Origin: Palsa-892 sp963751615
GTDB taxonomy: Bacteria; Pseudomonadota; Alphaproteobacteria; Rhizobiales; Xanthobacteraceae
DNA length: 64,000 bases
Direction: 5' to 3'
Assembly: GCA_963751615.1 (NCBI GenBank)
Contig: CAVVVG010000005.1
Span: forward strand, 992,001-1,056,000
The notes beneath the pieces are model-generated. The model searched no databases, was not told the DNA's origin, and saw only the letters and a list, made by a program, of their open reading frames with translations. Shown piece after piece: positions 52,845 to 60,501 of this stretch (position 1 is the first letter of the stretch; each line of letters begins with the position of its first letter). Made by a program: the position numbers and the translations under genes.

Positions 52845-53401
52845 CACTGAGATTCCTTCATCGCGATCTTGATCGAGTTGAGTTTGGTCCGGAGCGAAGA
52901 ATCGATCATGCGGCTACCGAGCTTGACCTTGAGTCCGCCGAGGATCGAGGGATCGACGCGCACATCAAGCGCGACGTCCTTCTTCGTATTGGCCTTAAGC
53001 GCATCTTTGAGCGTGTTCAGATGAATATCGGAGAGCGGTTCCGCGACCGTAATTTCAGCCCGTGTCTCGCCCTTGTGACGTGAGACGAGTGCGCAGAAGG
53101 CCTTCACCATATTGCGCACAGCAAACAGCCGGCGATTTTCGGTAATCAGCCCCAGAAACTTCGCGGTCACGCCACCGATTTTTGCCTTTTCGAGGATCGC
53201 AGCGAGCGCCTTCGCCTGCTCGTTTGCACTAAAAACTGGACTGCGCACAAGGCGCTTCATGTCTTCGCTGCCCTCGATCAGAGCATCGAAGCGCTCCAAT
53301 TCACTTTTCACGGCATCGAGCGACTTCTCGTCGCGCGCAAGTTCAAACAGCGCGGTCGCATAGCGGCCAGCCATGCCTGAAATGATCGGTTCGTCAGCCA
53401 C
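52844..53401 (-). CDS. atpH: F1 ATP synthase delta subunit
   Basis: Peripheral stalk subunit linking F1 to the b subunits. It begins with GMAGRYATALFELA and ends with VDPSILGGLKVKLGSRMID, the conserved OSCP signature. Length 185. First gene of the operon, which lacks the F0 genes, as usual in alphaproteobacteria where they are elsewhere. Confidence 0.95.
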   Translation of the reverse strand: MADEPIISGMAGRYATALFELARDEKSLDAVKSELERFDALIEGSEDMKRLVRSPVFSANEQAKALAAILEKAKIGGVTAKFLGLITENRRLFAVRNMVKAFCALVSRHKGETRAEITVAEPLSDIHLNTLKDALKANTKKDVALDVRVDPSILGGLKVKLGSRMIDSSLRTKLNSIKIAMKESQ

Positions 53402-53870
53402 AATCCATCTCTCGGGTGCATCCGCGCCTGCACGGCGACGCGGTGGAGGCCCAGCATTCCCAACGGAGTTTCGCAGGAAAGAGGGGAACGGCGCCCCGCT
53501 CCCTCATGCCGTGGTTCACTAACATAGCCATTTTGGAGGCGCAACATATCCCGACGTAGGACACAGCCAAGAAGTGCTTGAGCTGCAATGCCTTCTTGGC
53601 CTTTTTGGCATTTTGGTCGACTCAAAATGCCGGCCGATAATCCCCCCGGCGGACTCAGCCATTTTCCCATCCGAACAGATTTTTCATTTGTGCAGCTACT
53701 TCCGCATTTCGACGGCAAGCCTCACATTCAACTCATCGTTCGAATAAAACCGCCGAAATGCCACGCGGGCCATGTTCTCCGCGAACTGTGCCCGTTCTTT
53801 CACTTCGTCACATGGCTTCGAGCGTCTATTTTTCTGTCCCCACGATCCGGCAGAAGTTTTCTCGGGAACC
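53402..53870. other. Gap between priA and atpH (469 bases), likely atp promoter region
   Basis: No gene I can support. A 66-codon minus frame (53696-53896) overlaps the end of priA and ends NDELNVRLAVEMRK; it has no ribosome site or recognisable domain. The atp promoter should be here, but I found no convincing -35/-10 pair. Confidence 0.5.
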
Positions 53871-56039
53871 CTATAAGAAGCTTTGCGGATCGACATCCAC
53901 GGTCACGTGCAAGCTACCTCTCGGAGCGGGCGCCGCCGCGAGCCAGTCGCGCAGATAGCCTGAGAGATTGAAATTGCGCGGTGATTTCGCCAACAAACGC
54001 CAGCGATGCCGCCCTCGGATCAACGCAAGCGGTGCTTCAGCAGGACCGAGGATCCGCACGTGTTCATCGAAAGGAGCAACTTCGGCGAGTTTCCGTGCAT
54101 AGCTCTCAGCTGTCGGCTTGTCACCCGCAGAAATGATGAGACTCGCTAGACGCCCAAACGGCGGAAGCCCAGCTTCCTCGCGTGCAATAATTTCGCGGTC
54201 GTAAAATGCTTGCCGGTCGCCGGCAATCAAAGCCTGCATCACTGGATGATCGGGTTGGTACGTTTGCAAAAGTCCTTTACCCGCGGTCGCTTCGCGCCCG
54301 GCGCGGCCGACAACTTGATGCAGAAGTTGGAATGTTCTTTCCGCCGCGCGTGGATCGCCCTGGCTGAGACCCAAATCCGCATCGATTACGCCAACCAAAG
54401 CAAGGCCCGGAAAATGATGCCCTTTGGCGACAAGTTGCGTTCCAATCACGATATCGATCTCGCCCTTGGCGACGGCCTCGAGTTCCGCGCGCATGCGATC
54501 GACACCACCAGCAAGATCACTGGAAAGTACGAGTGTCCGCGCATCAGGAAATGCCTTACGTGTTTCTTCCTCCAGGCGCTCGACGCCGGGACCGATGGCC
54601 GTGAACGAATTTACCGCCTCGCACTTCGGGCAGTTTTCCGGCGGAACAGTTTCGAACCCGCAATGATGGCAGACCAGCTTCTGTCGATAACGGTGATCCA
54701 CGAGCCAGGCATCACAGTTTGGACAGCGCAAGCGATGGCCGCACGAACGGCAAAGCGTCAACGGCGCATAGCCGCGGCGATTCAAGAACAGAAGCGCCTG
54801 CTGCCTTTTCGCGATTGTCTCGCGAATGGCGGTCTCTAATCTGGGGGCGATCCAGCGCCCCCTTGGCGGCCCCTCCTTACGCAGGTCGATCACATCGAGC
54901 GGTGGAATTTGGCCCTCGCCGAAACGCTCGTGCAACACCAAACGCCTGTAACGACCGCGCCGTACGTTTACTTCCGTTTCAATTGAAGGCGTTGCCGATG
55001 CTAGAATGACCGGCACTTTCGCATGCTGACCGCGCACGATCGCCATATCACGCGCGTGATAGTGCACACCGTCCTCCTGTTTGTAAGCGGGATCGTGTTC
55101 TTCGTCGATAATTATCAACCCAAGATCGCGAAATGGAAGAAACAGGGCCGAACGCGCGCCGGCAACGACCGAAATCTCCCCACTCGCCACGCCTTCCCAT
55201 GTCCGAATACGCTTACGCGGTGAGATCTGCGAATGCCATTCAGCCGGCTGCACACCAAATCGCGCGGCGAAGCGGTCGAGAAAGCGCGCGGTGAGGGCGA
55301 TTTCCGGCAGCAGGATTAGCACTTGGCTCCCGGCTTTCACGGCTTCGGCAATAGCCTCGAAATAGACCTCCGTTTTGCCGGAACCGGTTACGCCGTCGAG
55401 CAAATTCACTGAAAACGATTTTGCACGCACTGCTGCACATAGTAAGATTGCCGCGCTTTTTTGATCTTCGGTTAACCCTGGCTGCGCAAAACCGACATCC
55501 GGTGTCGGGGCGATTGGCTCGGGCGGAAGCGCGACCGTTTCTACCGTTCCCTCGTCGATCAAACCGTCGATGACGCCGGGCGAGACGCCCGATTCTTTCG
55601 CGGCTTCCGATTTTGGCCGAACCAATCCGTCGGAAAGCAATCCAACCACGCGTTCGCGCGCGGCGGTCATGCGTTTCGGCTCCGGTCCCTTGAGCCGCAC
55701 GCCGATCCGTGCGCGCCCCTCGCCAAGCTCGGAGTCGAATCGAAGCGCCAATCGCAAAACCATTCCGCGCAACGCAAGTGTATAGTCAGCGACCCAATCG
55801 ATGAGCTTGATCAATTCCGTAGGCAGTGGTGGCAAATCGAGCTTCGCCAATACCGGCTTCAATTTCGCACTCGTAGGCGGCGGTTCCCCAGTTGACCATA
55901 CTGCACCGACCACCTGCCGCGTTGCGAGCGGCACGGAGACGAGATCCCCAGGCGCGAGCGCCAAATCCGCTGGAATGCGATAACTATAGGGTGAGTCGAC
56001 AGCGACCGGCACGAGTACGTCGACGGTCCGTTCGGCCAT
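53871..56039 (-). CDS. priA: Primosomal protein N' (PriA helicase)
   Basis: A superfamily 2 DNA helicase that restarts stalled replication forks. The N-terminal 3'-DNA-binding domain is residues about 5-100; Walker A is LDGVTGSGKTEVY, Walker B is IIIDEEHDPAYKQ. The zinc domain has four paired cysteines (CRSCGHRLRCPNC, then CHHCG and CPKC). VIGTQLVAKGHHFP and QVVGRAGR are helicase motifs V and VI. Length 722. ATG 56039 (AERTVDVLVP) is the family start. It is divergent from xerC. Confidence 0.95.
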   Translation of the reverse strand: MAERTVDVLVPVAVDSPYSYRIPADLALAPGDLVSVPLATRQVVGAVWSTGEPPPTSAKLKPVLAKLDLPPLPTELIKLIDWVADYTLALRGMVLRLALRFDSELGEGRARIGVRLKGPEPKRMTAARERVVGLLSDGLVRPKSEAAKESGVSPGVIDGLIDEGTVETVALPPEPIAPTPDVGFAQPGLTEDQKSAAILLCAAVRAKSFSVNLLDGVTGSGKTEVYFEAIAEAVKAGSQVLILLPEIALTARFLDRFAARFGVQPAEWHSQISPRKRIRTWEGVASGEISVVAGARSALFLPFRDLGLIIIDEEHDPAYKQEDGVHYHARDMAIVRGQHAKVPVILASATPSIETEVNVRRGRYRRLVLHERFGEGQIPPLDVIDLRKEGPPRGRWIAPRLETAIRETIAKRQQALLFLNRRGYAPLTLCRSCGHRLRCPNCDAWLVDHRYRQKLVCHHCGFETVPPENCPKCEAVNSFTAIGPGVERLEEETRKAFPDARTLVLSSDLAGGVDRMRAELEAVAKGEIDIVIGTQLVAKGHHFPGLALVGVIDADLGLSQGDPRAAERTFQLLHQVVGRAGREATAGKGLLQTYQPDHPVMQALIAGDRQAFYDREIIAREEAGLPPFGRLASLIISAGDKPTAESYARKLAEVAPFDEHVRILGPAEAPLALIRGRHRWRLLAKSPRNFNLSGYLRDWLAAAPAPRGSLHVTVDVDPQSFL

Positions 56040-56118
56040 TTTTAGTCCGTTCAAGAAAAATTAACGGGCGGGAAAGGTGAGCGGAGCGACAAGCGAGGGC
56101 GCTGTCAAGGACGGAGCC

Positions 56119-57108
56119 ATGGCTCGAGGGTATAAAGAGAAGGCCGCAACAGCCGTCAAAGCATTGCTCGCTGTCGCGGCAGTGGATGTAGCGCGCGAGG
56201 CCAAACGCTGGCTTTCGCATCTTTCCGCTGAACGCAATCTTTCCGACCTCACGCTCGAAGCCTATGCCCGCGACGTCGCGGCTTTTCTCGATTTTCTTTC
56301 GGAACATTTGGGCGGCCAACCCAGTCTCAAGGATCTGGCCAAACTCGATCCGGCCGATGTGCGTGCCTTCCTCGCCCGCCGCCGCGGCGCGGGAATCGAA
56401 TCTCGCACGCTTGTGCGGACACTAGCCGCTGCACGCTCCTTCGCAAGATTTCTGGAACGCGAAGGCAAGGGCAAGGTCGCGGCTCTCGCCGCTGTCCGAG
56501 CGCCGCGCATCGCCAAGAGTTTGCCGAAACCTCTCTCAATTGCGAGTGCCAAGGCCGTTTCAGATCCAGTACACCGCGCCGGCGAAGAGCGCGAACCGTG
56601 GGTGCTCGCGCGCGATGCCGCCGTGCTGGCTCTGCTATACGGCTCAGGGCTTCGTATTTCCGAAGCGCTCGGTTTGAACCGTCGCGAGATCCCGGCGCCG
56701 AACAAAGGTGACTCGATTACCGTGCTGGGCAAAGGCAGCAAATCCCGCATGGTGCCCGTGTTGTCGCCGGTGATCGAACTCATTGCCGATTACATAAGGC
56801 TCTGCCCTTTTCATCTTGAAGCGGATGAGCCGATCTTTCGCGGCGCCAAGGGCGGTCCGCTTTCGCCTCGCATCGTGCAGTTGACAATGGAACGCCTGCG
56901 TGGAGCACTCGGTCTTCCCGATACGGCGACACCGCATGCGCTGCGCCATTCGTTCGCAACACATCTTCTTTCGCGCGGTGGAGATCTGCGCTCGATTCAG
57001 GAATTGCTTGGCCACGCTTCGCTCACGACCACGCAGATTTATACCGCCGTCGACTCGGCTCATCTGGTCAAGGCCTATAAAGCGGCTCATCCGCGCGCGC
57101 GCCTATAA
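56119..57108 (+). CDS. xerC: Tyrosine recombinase XerC
   Basis: Chromosome-dimer resolution recombinase, working with XerD at dif sites. The N-terminal SAM-like domain begins about residue 30 (WLSHLSAERNLSDLTLEAY). The catalytic residues are Arg in GSGLRISEALGL, Lys in GKGSKSRMVP, HALRH, the second His in LGHASLTTTQ and the nucleophile Tyr in IYTAVDSAHL. Length 329. The start is uncertain: ATG 56119 or a GTG at 56077; the N-terminal residues before the domain are not conserved. It is next to priA, as in many Hyphomicrobiales. Confidence 0.93.
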   Translation: MARGYKEKAATAVKALLAVAAVDVAREAKRWLSHLSAERNLSDLTLEAYARDVAAFLDFLSEHLGGQPSLKDLAKLDPADVRAFLARRRGAGIESRTLVRTLAAARSFARFLEREGKGKVAALAAVRAPRIAKSLPKPLSIASAKAVSDPVHRAGEEREPWVLARDAAVLALLYGSGLRISEALGLNRREIPAPNKGDSITVLGKGSKSRMVPVLSPVIELIADYIRLCPFHLEADEPIFRGAKGGPLSPRIVQLTMERLRGALGLPDTATPHALRHSFATHLLSRGGDLRSIQELLGHASLTTTQIYTAVDSAHLVKAYKAAHPRARL

Positions 57109-57177
57109 GCTCTTGCGTTCGGCCCGTTCTTCGTGAAAGCGTTTGATTTATCGAAACGCACATTGGGAGAGATGAAT

Positions 57178-57792
57178 ATGCCTGAGGCACATGAAGCCGC
57201 GCACGAAGCAGCTGAAGAGTCAGAACACCTCAGTTCTTCTAATAAGAAGATCGCGCTCCTGATTGCGGTGCTCGCGCTTTTTCTTGCCTTCTCCGAAACG
57301 CTCGGCAAAAGCTCGCAGACCAGCGCCATCAGCGAGAATGTGGAAGCCTCAAATCTCTGGTCGTTCTTCCAGGCAAAGACAATCCGCGCGACACAACTCC
57401 GCACCGCCGCGGAAGCTATGGCGATCGAAGCTGCCGCCGCAGCCGATCCTGCCGTCAAGACTGCAGGTGAAAAACAGATCGAAATCTGGAAGAAAACTGC
57501 CGAGCGCTATGAAAGCGAGCCATCCACTGGTGAGGGTCGGAAGGAACTCGCCGAACGCGCAAAACACGCAGAACATAGTCGCGATCATTCACTGGCAAAA
57601 TATCACAATTTTGAATTGGCGTCGGCCGCCTTTCAGGTCGCGATCGTGCTTGCCTCAGCGACAATTATCACCGGTATAACAATGCTCGCATGGATTTCCG
57701 GACTTTTGGGCCTCGGCGGTCTCGCCTTCATGGCAATCGGCCTTTTATTGCCGGCGTTAATCCATACGCTGCCCATTATCGGGGGACACTGA
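57178..57792 (+). CDS. DUF4337 membrane protein
   Basis: A 204-residue protein. An alanine/glutamate-rich start (EAHEAAHEAAEESEH) is followed by a membrane helix (residues about 24-41, KIALLIAVLALFLAFSE), a helical region with SAISENVEASNLWSFFQAKTIR, and two C-terminal hydrophobic helices (about 145-200). This matches DUF4337, of unknown function. GGGAG lies eight bases before the chosen ATG 57178; an ATG at 57172 is also possible. It is convergent with lpdA, 10 bases apart. Confidence 0.82.
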   Translation: MPEAHEAAHEAAEESEHLSSSNKKIALLIAVLALFLAFSETLGKSSQTSAISENVEASNLWSFFQAKTIRATQLRTAAEAMAIEAAAAADPAVKTAGEKQIEIWKKTAERYESEPSTGEGRKELAERAKHAEHSRDHSLAKYHNFELASAAFQVAIVLASATIITGITMLAWISGLLGLGGLAFMAIGLLLPALIHTLPIIGGH

Positions 57793-57802
57793 ATCGGCCC
57801 AT

Positions 57803-59203
57803 TCACATATGGATGGGGCGTTTGTCCACCGCAAGCGCGGCTTCCTTCACGGCCTCGGAAAGCGTCGGATGTGCGTGGCAGGTGCGCGCGATATCCTCTG
57901 ATGACGCACCGAATTCGATCGCAAGCGTCACTTCCGCAATGAGCGTGCCCGCATCAGCCCCGATGATATGGACACCAAGCACGCGGTCGGTTTTTTGATC
58001 GGCGAGAATCTTCACAAATCCTTCGGTTGTCCTGTTCACCTTGGCACGGCCATTTGCAGTAAATGGGAACTTACCAATGCGATACGCAATGCTCTCCAAT
58101 TTCAACTCTTCCTCAGTTTTGCCAACCGAGGCGACCTCAGGAAACGTGTAGATCACGTTCGGAATGGCGTCGTGATTGACCATGCCGGCTTGGCCGGCAA
58201 GAATTTCGGCGACGGCGATACCTTCGTCTTCCGCCTTGTGCGCTAGCATCGGTCCCGCGATCACGTCGCCAACGGCATAGATGCCAGGAACGTTGGTCTG
58301 GAATTTCTCGTCGACAATAATACGATTTTTGTTATCGAGGACGACGCCAATTTCCTTAAGACCAAGTCCGTCGGTGAACGGCACCCGGCCAATTGCAACG
58401 AGGGCAACGTCAGCTTCCGATATTTCGGCCTTACCGCCTACCGCGGGTTCGATGGAAATCTTGAGTTTCTTTCCCTTGCTATCGACGCCGGTGACCTTCG
58501 ACGCAAGCCGAAATTTTATTCCCTGCTTTTCGAGGATGCGTTGGAACTGCCGTGCAATCTCACCGTCCATGCCGGGGAGAATCCGATCCAGAAATTCGAC
58601 GACCTCGACTTGCGCGCCAAGCCGGCGCCAAACCGAGCCGAGCTCGAGCCCGATCACACCTGCACCGATGACCAGGAGCCTTCCCGGCACCTTTTGCAAA
58701 TCGAGCGCGCCGGTCGAGGATACGATACGCTTTTCATCGATCTCCACGCCGCGGAGCTTAGCGACTTCGGAGCCAGTGGCGATCACGATCGACTTCGTCT
58801 CAACCGTCTCCATTTTTCCGTTACCAGTCGAGACCTCTATCTTACCCGGCGCGACGATCTTGCCCGTACCTTTGAAGCCGTCGATCTTGTTTTTCTTGAA
58901 TAGGAAATCGACGCCCTTCACGTTGCTGTCGACACCGTCCATTTTGAATTTCTGCATCTGCACCAGATCGAGTGTCGGTTTCGAAATACCGATGCCCATA
59001 CCTGCAAACTCTCTCGCGGCCTCCTCAAACAGATGGGATGCATGCAACAGCGCCTTTGAAGGGATGCAGCCTACGTTCAAGCAAGTTCCGCCGAAGGTTT
59101 TATCCTTTTCGATCACCGCTGTTTTCAACCCGAGCTGAGCCGCCCGGATCGCGCATACATAGCCGCCGGGACCGGTGCCGATAACGACAACATCATAGCT
59201 CAT
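57803..59203 (-). CDS. lpdA: Dihydrolipoyl dehydrogenase
   Basis: The E3 subunit of 2-oxo acid dehydrogenase complexes. The N-terminal FAD loop is VVIGTGPGGYVCAIRAAQLG, the redox disulfide is in GGTCLNVGCIPSK, NAD-binding is LLVIGAGVIGLELGSVW, and the catalytic C-terminal motif is CHAHPTLSEAVKEA. Length 466. It is the last gene of sucA-sucB-lpdA, 38 bases after sucB, so it belongs to the 2-oxoglutarate complex. Confidence 0.97.
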   Translation of the reverse strand: MSYDVVVIGTGPGGYVCAIRAAQLGLKTAVIEKDKTFGGTCLNVGCIPSKALLHASHLFEEAAREFAGMGIGISKPTLDLVQMQKFKMDGVDSNVKGVDFLFKKNKIDGFKGTGKIVAPGKIEVSTGNGKMETVETKSIVIATGSEVAKLRGVEIDEKRIVSSTGALDLQKVPGRLLVIGAGVIGLELGSVWRRLGAQVEVVEFLDRILPGMDGEIARQFQRILEKQGIKFRLASKVTGVDSKGKKLKISIEPAVGGKAEISEADVALVAIGRVPFTDGLGLKEIGVVLDNKNRIIVDEKFQTNVPGIYAVGDVIAGPMLAHKAEDEGIAVAEILAGQAGMVNHDAIPNVIYTFPEVASVGKTEEELKLESIAYRIGKFPFTANGRAKVNRTTEGFVKILADQKTDRVLGVHIIGADAGTLIAEVTLAIEFGASSEDIARTCHAHPTLSEAVKEAALAVDKRPIHM

Positions 59204-59241
59204 CGCGATTTCCCGAAAGTTCTTTCAATGTATCGTCAAAT

Positions 59242-60483
59242 TCAGAGGTCGAGTATCAGTCTCGCCGGATCTTCCAGGTTTTCCTTGACCCGCACGAGGA
59301 AGGTGACGGCCTCGCGGCCATCGACAATACGATGGTCATAAGAAAGCGCGAGATACATCATCGGTTTGATGACGACTTGGCCCTTCACCGCGATCGGCCG
59401 TTCCTCGATCCGATGCATGCCGAGAATGCCGGACTGGGGTGCGTTCAGAATTGGCGTCGAGAGCAACGAGCCGTAAATACCGCCGTTTGAAATCGTGAAG
59501 GTACCACCCTGCATTTCCTCGATGGTGAGGTGCCCTTCGCGCGCGCGCTTGCCGAAATCCGCAATTTTCTTTTCGATCTCGGCAATCGTCATCTGATCGG
59601 CATCCCTCACGACCGGAACGACGAGACCCTTCTCGGTGCCGACCGCGACACCGATGTGGTAATAATTCTTGTAGATGAGATCGTTGCCGTCCATTTCCGC
59701 ATTGACCTCGGGAATTTCCTTTAGCGCCTGGATGCAGGCCTTCACAAAAAATCCCATAAAGCCAAGCTTCACGCCGTGCTTCTTCTCGAACGCATCCTTG
59801 TAATGGGCGCGCATGCCCATCACGTTGCTCATGTCGACGTCGTTGAACGTCGTAAGCATCGCGGCGCTGTTCTGCGCATCCTTCAAACGGCGCGCAATAG
59901 TCTGCCGCAGCTTGGTCATACGGACACGTTCTTCGCGCGCGGCTTCGGGCGCTGAGGGCGTGCGCACGATTGCCGGCGCGGGGGCAGATGGCGACATCGA
60001 CAACCCTCCCGCAATCGCGGCGAGCATATCGCCCTTAGTCACGCGGCCATCCTTGCCGCTACCGGCGACACTTGCGGGATTGACGCTGGATTCGGCGGCT
60101 AGTTTTCGCACCGAAGGCGGCTGTGGCAAATCGCGGGAGACTTTCGTCGACGCGGCCGGGGCTTTAGCCAGAGCAAGAGCTGGAGCCGGAGCAGCTGTTT
60201 TCGTAGGAACGACCACTTTTACCGGGGCTGCTTTTGCTCCACCCACACCTTCCGCAATTGAGCCAAGCAGCGCGCCGACCGCAACAGTGTCGCCATCCTT
60301 CGCTTTGATCTCAGAGAGAACGCCGCTCGCAGGCGCCGGTACTTCGACGGTTACCTTATCAGTTTCGAGTTCGACCAGGGGTTCGTCGGCCGCAACGGAA
60401 TCGCCCGCCTTCTTGAACCAGCGTCCGATCGTGGCTTCGGTGACAGATTCACCGAGGGTCGGTACGCGGATTTCGGTCGCCAT
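59242..60483 (-). CDS. sucB: Dihydrolipoyllysine-residue succinyltransferase (E2 of 2-oxoglutarate dehydrogenase)
   Basis: The core of the complex. The lipoyl domain has the lipoylated lysine in LETDKVTVEV (about residue 43). The peripheral subunit-binding domain contains VRKLAAESSVNPASVAGSGK. Proline/alanine-rich linkers separate the domains, and the catalytic domain has SYDHRIVDGREAVTFL. Length 413. It is 18 bases after sucA. Confidence 0.97.
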   Translation of the reverse strand: MATEIRVPTLGESVTEATIGRWFKKAGDSVAADEPLVELETDKVTVEVPAPASGVLSEIKAKDGDTVAVGALLGSIAEGVGGAKAAPVKVVVPTKTAAPAPALALAKAPAASTKVSRDLPQPPSVRKLAAESSVNPASVAGSGKDGRVTKGDMLAAIAGGLSMSPSAPAPAIVRTPSAPEAAREERVRMTKLRQTIARRLKDAQNSAAMLTTFNDVDMSNVMGMRAHYKDAFEKKHGVKLGFMGFFVKACIQALKEIPEVNAEMDGNDLIYKNYYHIGVAVGTEKGLVVPVVRDADQMTIAEIEKKIADFGKRAREGHLTIEEMQGGTFTISNGGIYGSLLSTPILNAPQSGILGMHRIEERPIAVKGQVVIKPMMYLALSYDHRIVDGREAVTFLVRVKENLEDPARLILDL

Positions 60484-60501
60484 TTTTGTCTCCTAATGCG
60501 C

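Noticed and set aside
53696..53896. 66-codon minus frame overlapping the end of priA
   Set aside because: No ribosome site, overlaps priA, no recognised domain.
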